From positions 124,001 to 188,000 of the forward strand of contig NZ_CABFMF010000011.1 in NCBI RefSeq assembly GCF_901875575.1: 64,000 nt of DNA. The letters run 5' to 3'. Position 1 is the stretch's first letter; the number at the start of each line of letters is the position of its first letter. The DNA is from an uncultured Streptococcus sp. GTDB lineage: Bacteria > Bacillota > Bacilli > Lactobacillales > Streptococcaceae. Positions 27,088 through 35,871 of this stretch are shown here, piece after piece. A program made the position numbers and the translations under genes. The notes beneath the pieces were generated by a model. That model worked only from the letters and a program-made list of their open reading frames with translations, ran no database searches and was not told the origin of the DNA.

Positions 27088-27507
27088 ATGAAAGTCAATA
27101 TAAAAGATCTTCATCCAACTCAACTATACTTATCAGAAAAGAAACTAGAAGGTATTCAGAGGCTTTACCAGTCGGCAGAAACAATCCAAGTCGATCCAAT
27201 CAGTATTCTTGCCTTCGGAGATTGCTTGTTGATTACAGATGGGCATCACAGGGCTTATCAGGCTTTATTGGCAGGTCGGGATACGATTTCTGCTGAGTTT
27301 GATAGAGACGGCGGTGATGAACTATATCATCTCTATGCGCAAGCTTGTGAGGAAAGAAAGATTTACTCTGTTCTGGATTTAAAAAATCATATCTTACCTC
27401 AAGATGAGTATGAAGCAAAATGGTATAACTGGTGTGAGGGTTTTAATCAAGCAGCAACTCTCTTATTGAAAGGGAAAGTAGATGAAAGAGATCTTACAAA
27501 TAGATGA
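27088..27507 (+). CDS. ParB-N-like small protein
   Basis: 139 residues. The central segment ILAFGDCLLITDGHHRAYQALLAG (about 39-62, read in parts) matches the ParB/sulfiredoxin nucleotide-binding fold motif DGHHRxxA. There is no DNA-binding helix-turn-helix after it, so it is unlikely to be a partition protein. Free-standing ParB-N domains can bind CTP or act as kinases. It overlaps the following GNAT gene by 26 nt, so the two are translationally coupled. Function unknown. Confidence 0.72.
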   Translation: MKVNIKDLHPTQLYLSEKKLEGIQRLYQSAETIQVDPISILAFGDCLLITDGHHRAYQALLAGRDTISAEFDRDGGDELYHLYAQACEERKIYSVLDLKNHILPQDEYEAKWYNWCEGFNQAATLLLKGKVDERDLTNR

Positions 27508-27961
27508 TGCACTGCGTCTTGTTCCTTATTATCAGGTCAATCATTGTGAGGAAGCTTTGGCTTGGTATCAGGATGTGAACTTGGTTTACCTAGTAGATGG
27601 GGTGAAGCTTCCTTACAGTCCAGCGACCTTGGAAGCTATGTATTCCTATTTGGATCAGCATGGTGAACTTTTTTGGATTGAAGTCAAGGAGAAGGGAGAA
27701 TGGTTTCCAATTGGGGATGTTACACTATCTCAGGATAATCTCCCCATTGTGATTGGGAATTCCGCTTACCAACATCGAGGACTTGGAAAAAAGATTCTAA
27801 GTACTTTGATTGAATTGGCTCGAGTAAAAGGATGGAAAGAATTGAGAGTCAAGGAAATCTACACCTACAATCATGCTTCTAGGAGGTGTTTCAAGTCGCT
27901 TGGATTTGTGGAAGATGGAGCAACGGAAAAAGGAACGAGTTTTATACTGAAATTAGTCTAA
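27482..27961 (+). CDS. GNAT-family acetyltransferase
   Basis: 159 residues. The acetyl-CoA site is NSAYQHRGLGKKILSTLIELA (in parts; core RGLGKK) and the substrate-side helix is YNHASRRCFKSLGF. Starts within the end of the ParB-like gene with AAAGGGAAAG as ribosome site. Substrate unknown. Last gene of the run beginning at ribU. Confidence 0.82.
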   Translation: MKEILQIDDALRLVPYYQVNHCEEALAWYQDVNLVYLVDGVKLPYSPATLEAMYSYLDQHGELFWIEVKEKGEWFPIGDVTLSQDNLPIVIGNSAYQHRGLGKKILSTLIELARVKGWKELRVKEIYTYNHASRRCFKSLGFVEDGATEKGTSFILKLV

Positions 27962-27967
27962 TCTAAC

Positions 27968-27996
27968 TTGTTTTTTAACTCAAAATCTGATAAACT
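27968..27996 (+). promoter_or_regulatory. Promoter of the pheS T-box transcript
   Basis: TTGTTT at 27968-27973, 17-nt spacer, TAAACT at 27991-27996, directly before the T-box leader. Confidence 0.55.
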
Positions 27997-28004
27997 AAGT
28001 AGTA

Positions 28005-28200
28005 ATTGAATAGGAATCCGCAAGACTAGTAACTCAAGGGAAGTATATCAGGGAGGAGAGCCGTGACTGCAAGCTCTCTATATGAAAGCTGGGTGAATTC
28101 ACTTGCGCATGGATTTAGAAATGAAGGTCTGACTTATCAGATAAAAACGGATGGTACCGCGTGTCAACGCTCCGAGTGGAGTTTTTGGCATGTGGTTTTC
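28005..28200 (+). promoter_or_regulatory. T-box riboswitch (tRNA-Phe) of pheS
   Basis: Stem I base pairs AATCCGCAAG with CTTGCGCATGGATT. The conserved T-box core ATGGTACCGCGT is at 28151-28162, followed by a GCTCC/GGAGT terminator stem and a T run. A TTC phenylalanine codon at 28098-28100 is the candidate specifier. Uncharged tRNA-Phe pairing with the leader should prevent termination and raise pheS expression. Confidence 0.9.
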
Positions 28201-28231
28201 TTTTTATCTACGAGAGACTGATGGAGGAATT

Positions 28232-29278
28232 ATGTCAACTATTGAAGAACAATTAAAAGCGCTTCGTGAAGAAACGCTGGCTAGCTTGAAGCAGATTACT
28301 GCTGAAAATGAAAAAGAGATGCAAGATTTGCGTGTCTCTGTCCTTGGTAAAAAGGGTTCGCTCACTGAAATCCTCAAAGGGATGAAAGATGTCTCTGCTG
28401 AGATGCGTCCAATCATTGGGAAACACGTCAATGAAGCTCGTGATGTCTTGACAGCAGCCTTTGAAGAAACAGCTAAGCTCTTGGAAGAAAAGAAAGTCGC
28501 TGCACAATTAGCTAGCGAGAGTATCGATGTGACACTTCCAGGTCGTCCAGTTGCGGCTGGTCACCGTCATGTCCTCACACAAACTAGTGAAGAAATCGAA
28601 GATATTTTTATCGGTATGGGTTACCAAGTCGTGGATGGTTTTGAAGTTGAGCAAGACTACTATAACTTTGAGCGTATGAACCTTCCCAAAGACCACCCAG
28701 CTCGCGACATGCAGGACACCTTCTATATCACAGAAGAAATCTTGCTCCGTACTCACACGTCTCCAGTTCAAGCGCGTGCTATGGATGCCCATGATTTTTC
28801 AAAAGGTCCTTTGAAGATGATTTCGCCAGGGCGTGTCTTCCGTCGTGACACAGACGATGCGACCCACAGTCACCAGTTCCACCAAATTGAAGGCTTGGTT
28901 GTTGGGAAGAACATTTCTATGGCAGACCTTCAAGGAACCCTTCAGTTGATTGTGCAAAAAATGTTCGGTGAAGAGCGTCAGATCCGTCTGCGTCCATCTT
29001 ACTTCCCATTCACAGAGCCATCTGTTGAGGTGGATGTTTCTTGTTTCAAGTGTAGTGGAGAAGGCTGTAACGTATGTAAGAAAACAGGTTGGATCGAAAT
29101 TATGGGTGCCGGTATGGTTCACCCACGTGTCCTTGAAATGAGTGGTATCGATGCGACTGTTTACTCTGGATTTGCCTTTGGTCTTGGACAAGAGCGTGTA
29201 GCTATGCTCCGTTATGGAATCAATGATATCCGTGGATTCTACCAAGGAGATGTCCGCTTCTCAGAACAGTTTAAATAA
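28232..29278 (+). CDS. pheS: Phenylalanyl-tRNA synthetase alpha subunit
   Basis: 348 residues from ATG 28232 with GGAGGAAT 3-4 nt upstream; the upstream in-frame ATG at 28151 lies in the T-box core and is rejected. N-terminal coiled coil (about 1-85) followed by the class II catalytic domain: HPARDMQDTFY, motif 2 PGRVFRRDTDDATHSHQFHQ, and motif 3 GFAFGLGQERVAMLRYG. A Cys cluster SCFKCSGEGCNVCKKTGW is present, as in many bacterial PheS. It makes an alpha2-beta2 enzyme with PheT. Confidence 0.96.
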   Translation: MSTIEEQLKALREETLASLKQITAENEKEMQDLRVSVLGKKGSLTEILKGMKDVSAEMRPIIGKHVNEARDVLTAAFEETAKLLEEKKVAAQLASESIDVTLPGRPVAAGHRHVLTQTSEEIEDIFIGMGYQVVDGFEVEQDYYNFERMNLPKDHPARDMQDTFYITEEILLRTHTSPVQARAMDAHDFSKGPLKMISPGRVFRRDTDDATHSHQFHQIEGLVVGKNISMADLQGTLQLIVQKMFGEERQIRLRPSYFPFTEPSVEVDVSCFKCSGEGCNVCKKTGWIEIMGAGMVHPRVLEMSGIDATVYSGFAFGLGQERVAMLRYGINDIRGFYQGDVRFSEQFK

Positions 29279-29787
29279 TGATTAGAAAAGTAGAAATGGC
29301 AGATGTTGAGGTGTTGGCCAAAATTGCCAAACAAACCTTTCGTGAAACATTTGCGCATGATAATACGGAAGAGCAGTTACAGGAATACTTTGAAGAGGCT
29401 TATAGTCTGAGAGTTTTGTCAACTGAGTTGGAAAATCCAGAATCCGAAACCTATTTCATTATGCATGAAGAGGAGATAGCTGGTTTTCTCAAAGTCAACT
29501 GGGGAAGTGCTCAGACTGAGAGAGAATTAGAGGATGCTTTTGAAATTCAACGCCTCTATGTGCTACAAAAATTCCAAGGATTTGGATTCGGTAAGAAACT
29601 GTTTGAATTCGTTCTGGAACTTGCTACAAAAAATAGTTTTTTCTGGGCTTGGCTAGGTGTTTGGGAGCATAATACAAAAGCTCAAGCGTTTTATAATCGA
29701 TATGGTTTTGAAAAATTTAGCCAACATCATTTTATGGTTGGTCAAAAAGTAGATACGGATTGGTTACTGAGAAAGAAATTAAGGTAA
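29278..29787 (+). CDS. GNAT-family acetyltransferase between pheS and pheT
   Basis: 169 residues. The acetyl-CoA loop is VLQKFQGFGFGKKLFEF and the C-terminal GNAT strand/helix is WEHNTKAQAFYNRYGFEKF. Its ATG overlaps the pheS stop codon by one base, so it is coupled to pheS and lies inside the synthetase operon. Closest in feel to spermidine/PaiA-type N-acetyltransferases; substrate unknown. Confidence 0.85.
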   Translation: MIRKVEMADVEVLAKIAKQTFRETFAHDNTEEQLQEYFEEAYSLRVLSTELENPESETYFIMHEEEIAGFLKVNWGSAQTERELEDAFEIQRLYVLQKFQGFGFGKKLFEFVLELATKNSFFWAWLGVWEHNTKAQAFYNRYGFEKFSQHHFMVGQKVDTDWLLRKKLR

Positions 29788-29863
29788 GAAGATGATTCTT
29801 CTATTGAAATGATAGGAAAGGAAAATAACCAGAGTGGCAACTGTCATTCTGGAAAACTAAATT

Positions 29864-32269
29864 ATGCTTGTATCTTATAAATGGTTAAAAGAATTGGTGG
29901 ACATTGATGTGCCATCACAAGAGTTGGCTGAAAAAATGTCAACTACAGGGATCGAGGTAGAAGGTGTTGAATCACCTGCTGCTGGTCTCTCAAAAATTGT
30001 CGTCGGTGAGGTCTTGTCTTGCGAAGATGTGCCAGAAACTCACCTCCATGTTTGTCAGGTTAACGTTGGCGAAGAAGAAGCCCGTCAAATCGTCTGTGGT
30101 GCCCCGAATGTGCGTGCAGGTATCAAGGTTATGGTGGCACTTCCGGGAGCTCGTATCGCTGACAATTACAAAATCAAAAAAGGAAAAATCCGCGGTCTTG
30201 AGTCACTTGGGATGATCTGTTCACTTGGTGAATTGGGAATTTCTGACTCAGTTGTACCTAAGGAATTCGCAGATGGCATCCAAATCTTGCCAGAAAATGC
30301 CGTTCCAGGTGAGGAAGTCTTCTCATATCTAGACTTGGATGATGAAATCATCGAACTTTCAATTACACCTAACCGTGCGGATGCTCTTTCTATGCGTGGG
30401 GTGGCTCACGAGGTGGCGGCCATCTATGACAAGGCAGTCAACTTTAAAGAATTTACTCTTTCAGAAACTGACCAAGCTGCAGCAGATGCTCTTTCTGTGG
30501 GCATTGAGACAGACAAGGCGCCTTACTATGCCGCTCGTATCTTGGACAATGTGACTATCGCACCAAGTCCACAATGGTTGCAAAACCTTCTCATGAACGA
30601 AGGAATCCGTCCAATTAATAACGTAGTGGACGTGACCAACTATATCCTGCTCTACTTTGGTCAACCAATGCATGCCTTTGACTTGGATACCTTTGAAGAA
30701 ACTGACATCCGTGTACGTGAAGCGCGTGCTGGTGAAAAATTGGTGACTTTAGATGGTGAAGAACGTGACTTGGACATGAATGACTTAGTTATCACTGTCG
30801 CAGACAAGCCAGTAGCTCTTGCAGGTGTTATGGGTGGTCAAGCAACAGAAATCTCTGAAAAATCTAGTCGTGTTGTCCTTGAAGCTGCTGTTTTCAATGG
30901 CAAATCTATCCGTAAGACAAGTGGTCGCCTCAACCTTCGTTCTGAGTCATCTTCTCGCTTTGAAAAAGGTATCAATGTGGCAACAGTCAATGAAGCTCTT
31001 GATGCGGCAGCTAGTATGATTGCCGAACTTGCCGGTGCAACAGTACGTAAAGGTATCGTTTCAGCGGGTGAGCTTGATACCTCTGATGTGGAAGTTTCTT
31101 CAACTCTTGCTGATGTTAACCGTGTCCTTGGTACAGAGCTTTCTTATGCTGATGTAGAAGACGTCTTCCGTCGTCTTGGATTTGGCCTTTCTGGAAATGC
31201 AGATAGCTTTACAGTCAGTGTCCCACGTCGTCGCTGGGATATCACAATCGAGGCAGACCTCTTTGAAGAAATTGCTCGTATCTATGGATATGACCGCTTG
31301 CCAACCAGTCTTCCAAAAGACGATGGGACAGCTGGTGAATTGACAGCCACACAGAAACTCCGCCGTCAAGTTCGTACCATCGCTGAAGGAGCAGGTTTGA
31401 CAGAAATCATCACCTACGCTCTAACAACTCCTGAAAAAGCAGTTGTGTTTACGGCTCAACCAAGTAACCTTACTGAACTTATGTGGCCAATGACAGCGGA
31501 CCGTTCTGTCCTCCGTCAAAATATGATCTCAGGTATCCTTGACACTGTTGCCTACAACGTGGCTCGTAAGAATAAAAACTTGGCCCTTTATGAGATTGGA
31601 AAAGTTTTTGAACAAACAGGCAATCCAAAAGAAGAACTTCCAAATGAAATCAACAGTTTTGCCTTTGCCTTGACAGGCTTAGTTGCTGAAAAAGATTTCC
31701 AAACAGCAGCAGTTCCAGTTGATTTCTTCTATGCTAAGGGAATCCTTGAAGCGCTCTTTACTCGCTTGGGACTCCAAGTAACTTATACAGCAACATCTGA
31801 GATTGCTAGCCTCCACCCAGGTCGTACAGCTATGATTTCACTCGGTGACCAAGTTCTTGGTTTCCTTGGCCAAGTGCATCCAGTCACTGCTAAGGCTTAC
31901 GATATTCCAGAAACGTATGTAGCTGAGCTTAACCTTTCAGCCGTCGAAGCTGCGCTTCAACCTGCTGCTCCATTTGTGGAAATCACCAAATTCCCAGCAG
32001 TCAGCCGTGACGTTGCCCTCCTTCTCAAGGCAGAAGTGACTCACCAAGAAGTTGTGGACGCGATCCAAGCTGCCGGCGTGAAACGTTTGACAGATATCAA
32101 ACTCTTTGACGTCTTCTCAGGCGAAAAATTGGGACTAGGTATGAAGTCAATGGCTTATAGCTTGACTTTCCAAAATCCTGAAGATAGCTTAACGGACGAA
32201 GAAGTCGCACGCTACATGGAAAAAATCCAAGCATCACTCGAAGAAAAAGTCAATGCAGAAGTGCGTTAA
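29864..32269 (+). CDS. pheT: Phenylalanyl-tRNA synthetase beta subunit
   Basis: 801 residues, normal length. Domain order: N-terminal tRNA-binding OB fold (about 40-150, VGEVLSCEDVPETHLHVCQV), B3/B4 editing region (about 210-400, with KTSGRLNLRSESSSRFEKG), B5 domain (about 405-475), catalytic-like core, and the C-terminal anticodon-binding FDX-ACB domain (about 705-800, KFPAVSRDVALLL). It is expressed from the T-box promoter through the intervening acetyltransferase gene. Confidence 0.96.
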   Translation: MLVSYKWLKELVDIDVPSQELAEKMSTTGIEVEGVESPAAGLSKIVVGEVLSCEDVPETHLHVCQVNVGEEEARQIVCGAPNVRAGIKVMVALPGARIADNYKIKKGKIRGLESLGMICSLGELGISDSVVPKEFADGIQILPENAVPGEEVFSYLDLDDEIIELSITPNRADALSMRGVAHEVAAIYDKAVNFKEFTLSETDQAAADALSVGIETDKAPYYAARILDNVTIAPSPQWLQNLLMNEGIRPINNVVDVTNYILLYFGQPMHAFDLDTFEETDIRVREARAGEKLVTLDGEERDLDMNDLVITVADKPVALAGVMGGQATEISEKSSRVVLEAAVFNGKSIRKTSGRLNLRSESSSRFEKGINVATVNEALDAAASMIAELAGATVRKGIVSAGELDTSDVEVSSTLADVNRVLGTELSYADVEDVFRRLGFGLSGNADSFTVSVPRRRWDITIEADLFEEIARIYGYDRLPTSLPKDDGTAGELTATQKLRRQVRTIAEGAGLTEIITYALTTPEKAVVFTAQPSNLTELMWPMTADRSVLRQNMISGILDTVAYNVARKNKNLALYEIGKVFEQTGNPKEELPNEINSFAFALTGLVAEKDFQTAAVPVDFFYAKGILEALFTRLGLQVTYTATSEIASLHPGRTAMISLGDQVLGFLGQVHPVTAKAYDIPETYVAELNLSAVEAALQPAAPFVEITKFPAVSRDVALLLKAEVTHQEVVDAIQAAGVKRLTDIKLFDVFSGEKLGLGMKSMAYSLTFQNPEDSLTDEEVARYMEKIQASLEEKVNAEVR

Positions 32270-32275
32270 AGTATC

Positions 32276-32302
32276 AATCCATCCTTCGGGGTGGATTTTT
32301 GC
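32276..32302 (+). terminator. Intrinsic terminator after pheT
   Basis: AATCCATCC and GGGTGGATT stem with a TTCG tetraloop, then TTTTTGC. Confidence 0.85.
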
Positions 32303-32393
32303 TTTTCAAATAACAATTCAGGATCAAAAATGGACAGTTGAGGAACAGAGATGATAAATTAAGTTTGCTACTGTATAATGGATTTATCACTAA

Positions 32394-32542
32394 TACTCTT
32401 CGAAAATCTCTTCAAACCACGTCAGCTTCGCCTTGCCGTATATATGTGACTGACTTCGTCAGTCTTATCTACAACCTCAAAATAGTGTTTTGAGCAACCT
32501 ACGGCTAGCTTCCTAGTTTGCTCTTTGATTTTCATTGAGTAT
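32394..32542 (+). repeat. BOX element, complete A-B-C
   Basis: boxA starts TACTCTTCGAAAATCTCTTC and includes the diagnostic CGCCTTGCCGTATATATG stretch (complement of the common BOX-PCR primer region). boxB is the ACTGACTTCGTCAGT hairpin with CAACCTCAAAATAGTGTTTTGAG. boxC ends TTTTCATTGAGTA. It fills the gap between the pheT terminator and the ABC exporter genes. Confidence 0.9.
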
Positions 32543-32657
32543 AAAAGTGCTCCAGGCCATATTTTACATAGCATTAGTCTTATAAAAATGGACAGAAACC
32601 ATTGTAAAGGCTATCAAAAAGGAGTATAATGAGTGCAAGACATTTCGGAGGTGAAAG

Positions 32658-33551
32658 ATGCTAGAAGTAAGAAGTCTAGAGAAAAGTTTTGGACCCAAGC
32701 AAGTTTTGTTTGGTATTGACTTTCAAGCGCGACCAGGTCGTATTTTGGGACTAGTTGGAAAAAATGGTGCTGGGAAGACAACGATTTTCCACAGTATTTT
32801 GAAATTTTTAGAATATCAGGGAGAAATCAGTCTGGATGGTCAGGATATTCGTCAGGAAACCTATGCTCGGATTGGCTATCTGCCTGAAGAACGCAGTCTC
32901 ATGCCTAAATTGACAGTCCTTGAACAAGTTCGTTACTTGGCGACTCTAAAAGGTATGGATGCCAAGGCAATCAAGGAAAAACTTCCTCAATGGATGAAGA
33001 GGTTAGAAGTAAAAGGAAAGCTGACAGATAAAATTAAGAGCCTGTCAAAAGGAAATCAGCAGAAGATTCAGCTCATCATTACTCTGATTCATGAGCCAGA
33101 CTTGATTATCCTGGATGAACCTTTCAGTGGTTTGGACCCAGTCAATACAGAATTGCTCAAGCAAGTCATTTTTCAGGAAAAAGAGCGCGGAGCAACCATT
33201 ATCTTTTCTGACCATGTCATGACCAACGTCGAGGAACTTTGTGACGATATTCTGATGATTCGAGATGGCCGTGTGGTCTTGCACGGACCAGTCCAGGATG
33301 TCCGCAATCAATACGGGAAAACGCGTCTCTTTGTTTCAAGTGAACGAAGTAAGGAAGAATTGGAAAATCTTCCTCATGTTAAGCAGGTGAGCTTGACTAA
33401 ACAAGGCAGTTGGAAATTGATCTTGGAGGATGAGAGCGCTGGAAGGGAGCTCTTCCCAATCTTGACTCAGGGGCAATATATCGCAACCTTTGACCAGCAA
33501 GCGCCAACAATCGATGAAATCTTTAAACTAGAATCAGGGGTGGAAGTATGA
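32658..33551 (+). CDS. ABC-2 exporter ATP-binding protein
   Basis: 297 residues. Walker A GKNGAGKTT, signature LSKGNQQKIQ (non-canonical, as in NatA/YhaQ-type ATPases), Walker B LIILDEPFSGLDP, H-switch FSDHVM. The extended C-terminus (about 225-297) is typical of the YhaQ/NatA group. It overlaps its permease gene by 4 nt. Likely an exporter of sodium, drugs or peptides; the substrate is not known. Confidence 0.88.
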   Translation: MLEVRSLEKSFGPKQVLFGIDFQARPGRILGLVGKNGAGKTTIFHSILKFLEYQGEISLDGQDIRQETYARIGYLPEERSLMPKLTVLEQVRYLATLKGMDAKAIKEKLPQWMKRLEVKGKLTDKIKSLSKGNQQKIQLIITLIHEPDLIILDEPFSGLDPVNTELLKQVIFQEKERGATIIFSDHVMTNVEELCDDILMIRDGRVVLHGPVQDVRNQYGKTRLFVSSERSKEELENLPHVKQVSLTKQGSWKLILEDESAGRELFPILTQGQYIATFDQQAPTIDEIFKLESGVEV

Positions 33552-34747
33552 GAAATATGTGGGTTGTAATGAAGGAAACCTATCTTCGACACATCAAGTC
33601 GTGGAGTTTCTTCTTTATGGTGATTTCACCATTCTTGTTTATCGGTCTCTTTGGAGGAATTGGCTATCTCCAAGGCTCATCAATGGCTCAGAGTGGTAAG
33701 ATAGCAGTTATTAGCACTGTTCCAGCTGTGACAGAAGGTCTCAAATCTACCAATGGTCTCAATTTTGACTACAAGGATGAAGCAAGTGCTCAAGCTGCTA
33801 TCAAGGATGAAAAATTAAAAGGCTTTTTGACCATTGACCAAGAGGATACTGTCTTGAAGGCAGTTTATCACGGTGAAACTTCTCTTGAGAGTATTATTAA
33901 GCTAGGAGTAACGAGCAAGTTAAATGAGCTTCAAGCTCAACTCAATCGTTCGGCAGCTAATTTGTCGCAAGAACAGGAAAAACGCTTGGAACAAACAGTT
34001 AACTTTACGGAGAAAATTGATGAATCCAAGGAAAATAAAAAAATGATTCAAACCATCGCGGCTACAGCGGTTGGAGCATTTCTCTATATGATTTTAATTA
34101 CTTATGCTAGTGTCACTGCCCAGGAAGTGGCTAGTGAGAAAGGGACTAAAATCATGGAGGTGGTCTTTTCCAGTATTCGAGCTAGCCATTATTTCTATGC
34201 TCGTATGCTTGCCTTGTTGCTTGTGATTTTGACTCATATCGGCATCTATGTCGTGGGTGGTCTCGCTGCCATTCTGCTCTTTAAAGATTTGCCATTCTTG
34301 GCTCAGTTTGGTATCTTGGATCACTTGGGAGATGCTTTCTCTCTGAATACCTTGCTCTTTATTTTAGTCAGTTTCTTTATGTACGTCGTTTTAGCAGCCT
34401 TCCTAGGTTCTATGGTTTCTCGTCCTGAGGACGCAGGAAAAGCCTTGTCACCTTTGATGATTGTGATTGTGATAGGTTTTGTGGGAGTTATGTCCTTAGG
34501 CTCTGCAGGGGACAATTTGATTTTAAAAATTGGTTCATATATTCCCTTTATTTCGACTTTCTTCATGCCATTTAGAGCCATTAATGGCTATGCAGGGGGA
34601 GCAGAAGCATGGATTTCGCTTGCTATCACGATCGCTTTTGCAGTAACTGCAACAGTCTTTATCGGGCGTATGTATGCTAGTCTCGTTCTGCAAACAGATG
34701 ATTTAGGTCCTTGGAAAACCTTTAAACGTGCTTTATCTTATAAATAG
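33548..34747 (+). CDS. ABC-2 exporter permease
   Basis: 399 residues, ABC2_membrane_3 type: one N-terminal membrane segment (about 21-43), a large extracellular domain (about 45-165), and five or six C-terminal membrane segments (about 170-385). This is the NatB/YhaP layout. Coupled to the ATPase gene by an ATGA-type overlap. A strong terminator follows. Confidence 0.88.
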   Translation: MRNMWVVMKETYLRHIKSWSFFFMVISPFLFIGLFGGIGYLQGSSMAQSGKIAVISTVPAVTEGLKSTNGLNFDYKDEASAQAAIKDEKLKGFLTIDQEDTVLKAVYHGETSLESIIKLGVTSKLNELQAQLNRSAANLSQEQEKRLEQTVNFTEKIDESKENKKMIQTIAATAVGAFLYMILITYASVTAQEVASEKGTKIMEVVFSSIRASHYFYARMLALLLVILTHIGIYVVGGLAAILLFKDLPFLAQFGILDHLGDAFSLNTLLFILVSFFMYVVLAAFLGSMVSRPEDAGKALSPLMIVIVIGFVGVMSLGSAGDNLILKIGSYIPFISTFFMPFRAINGYAGGAEAWISLAITIAFAVTATVFIGRMYASLVLQTDDLGPWKTFKRALSYK

Positions 34748-34750
34748 AAG

Positions 34751-34773
34751 AGCCTCGCGAAAGCGAGGTTTTC
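34751..34773 (+). terminator. Intrinsic terminator after the ABC-2 exporter
   Basis: CCTCGC / GCGAGG stem with a GAAA tetraloop and TTTTCT. Confidence 0.88.
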
Positions 34774-34818
34774 TAGAGACAAAAAGAGCGGAATTTAGAA
34801 AAATATTTTTCATATCTA

Positions 34819-34848
34819 TTGACTTTTAGGGGTGAAATTTGATATGAT
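34819..34848 (+). promoter_or_regulatory. Promoter of rplM-rpsI
   Basis: TTGACT, 18-nt spacer, TATGAT (34843-34848) with an extended TGA before it. Confidence 0.7.
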
Positions 34849-34854
34849 AGTAGG

Positions 34855-34945
34855 CGGTATTGTTTACCCCATTTGAAAGGCCCCGGAACCTTCCAAATAC
34901 TTTTCGATGGGAAGGAACACCCATCACCGTAAACAAAAATCGAAC
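34855..34945 (+). promoter_or_regulatory. Ribosomal protein L13 leader
   Basis: About 90 nt between the promoter and rplM with several complementary blocks: GTTTACC near 34862 with GGTAAAC-like sequence before 34935, AAGGCCCCGGAACCTT, and TCGATGGGAAGGAACACCCATC. Matches in layout the L13 autoregulatory leader of Firmicutes, where free L13 represses its own operon. Assignment is by position and pattern. Confidence 0.75.
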
Positions 34946-34962
34946 TATATATAGGAGAAATC

Positions 34963-35409
34963 ATGAACAAAACAACATTTATGGCTAAACCAGGCCAAGT
35001 TGAACGTAAATGGTACGTAGTTGACGCAACTGATGTACCACTTGGACGTCTTTCTGCAGTAGTTGCTAGCGTACTTCGCGGAAAAAACAAACCAACATTT
35101 ACACCACACACTGATACAGGTGACTTTGTGATTGTTATCAATGCTGAAAAAGTTAAATTGACTGGTAAAAAAGCAACTGATAAAATCTACTACACTCACT
35201 CAAACCACCCAGGTGGATTGAAACAAATCTCTGCAGGTGAACTTCGTTCTAAAAATGCAGTACGTTTGATCGAGAAATCAGTTAAAGGTATGCTTCCACA
35301 CAATACACTTGGACGCGCTCAAGGTATGAAGTTGAAAGTATTTGTTGGAGCTGAGCACACTCACGCTGCACAACAACCAGAAGTTCTTGATATTTCAGGA
35401 CTTATCTAA
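34963..35409 (+). CDS. rplM: 50S ribosomal protein L13
   Basis: 148 residues, full length. Conserved segments: WYVVDATDVPLGRLSA, GKNKPTFTPHTDTGD, HPGGLK and RAVKGMLPHNTLGR-like AVRLIEKSVKGMLPHNTLGR. It assembles early in the large subunit. Strong AGGAGAAATC ribosome site; cotranscribed with rpsI 18 nt downstream. Codon use is highly biased, as expected of ribosomal proteins. Confidence 0.98.
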   Translation: MNKTTFMAKPGQVERKWYVVDATDVPLGRLSAVVASVLRGKNKPTFTPHTDTGDFVIVINAEKVKLTGKKATDKIYYTHSNHPGGLKQISAGELRSKNAVRLIEKSVKGMLPHNTLGRAQGMKLKVFVGAEHTHAAQQPEVLDISGLI

Positions 35410-35427
35410 GGAAAGGAACAATAAAGT

Positions 35428-35820
35428 ATGTCACAAGCACAATATGCAGGTACTGGACGTCGTAAAAACGCTGTTGCACGCGTTCGCCTTGTTCCAGGAA
35501 CTGGTAAAATCACTGTTAACAAAAAAGATGTTGAAGAGTACATCCCACACGCTGACCTTCGTCTTGTCATCAACCAACCATTCGCAGTTACTTCAACTGT
35601 AGGTTCATACGACGTTTTCGTTAACGTTGTAGGTGGTGGATACGCTGGTCAATCAGGAGCTATCCGTCACGGTATCGCTCGTGCCCTTCTTCAAGTAGAC
35701 CCAGACTTCCGCGATTCATTGAAACGCGCAGGACTTCTTACACGTGACTCACGTAAAGTTGAACGTAAGAAACCAGGTCTTAAGAAAGCTCGTAAAGCAT
35801 CACAATTTAGTAAACGTTAA
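35428..35820 (+). CDS. rpsI: 30S ribosomal protein S9
   Basis: 130 residues. Conserved N-terminus QYAGTGRRKNAVARVRL, GGGYAGQSGAIRHGIARAL, and the basic tail ending KASQFSKR that reaches the ribosomal P site. Its last 17 codons (including stop) and 13 bases beyond are repeated perfectly at 38355-38418, so the 3' end is the attachment site of an integrated element; the gene itself stays intact. Confidence 0.98.
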   Translation: MSQAQYAGTGRRKNAVARVRLVPGTGKITVNKKDVEEYIPHADLRLVINQPFAVTSTVGSYDVFVNVVGGGYAGQSGAIRHGIARALLQVDPDFRDSLKRAGLLTRDSRKVERKKPGLKKARKASQFSKR

Positions 35821-35833
35821 TTCGAAAGAATTA
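35770..35833 (+). repeat. Left attachment repeat (att, in rpsI)
   Basis: 64 bases covering the last 17 rpsI codons and 13 bases past the stop. Identical at every base to 38355-38418. A short ATTCGAAAGAAT palindrome lies at its end. Confidence 0.92.
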
Positions 35834-35845
35834 CTATACTTACAA

Positions 35846-35871
35846 AGAGCACCTTTCGGGGTGTTCTTTTT
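35846..35871 (+). terminator. Terminator after rpsI
   Basis: AGAGCACC / GGTGTTCT stem (one G-U pair), loop TTTCGG, followed by TTTTG. It lies inside the element, so the element supplies or has kept the rpsI terminator. Confidence 0.8.

Noticed and set aside
28151..28231. N-terminal extension of PheS from ATG 28151
   Set aside because: The ATG is part of the T-box core motif and the extension has no similarity to PheS; ATG 28232 has the ribosome site.
28799..29245. 148-codon ORF antisense to pheS
   Set aside because: Contained in the clear pheS coding frame; no promoter or ribosome site.
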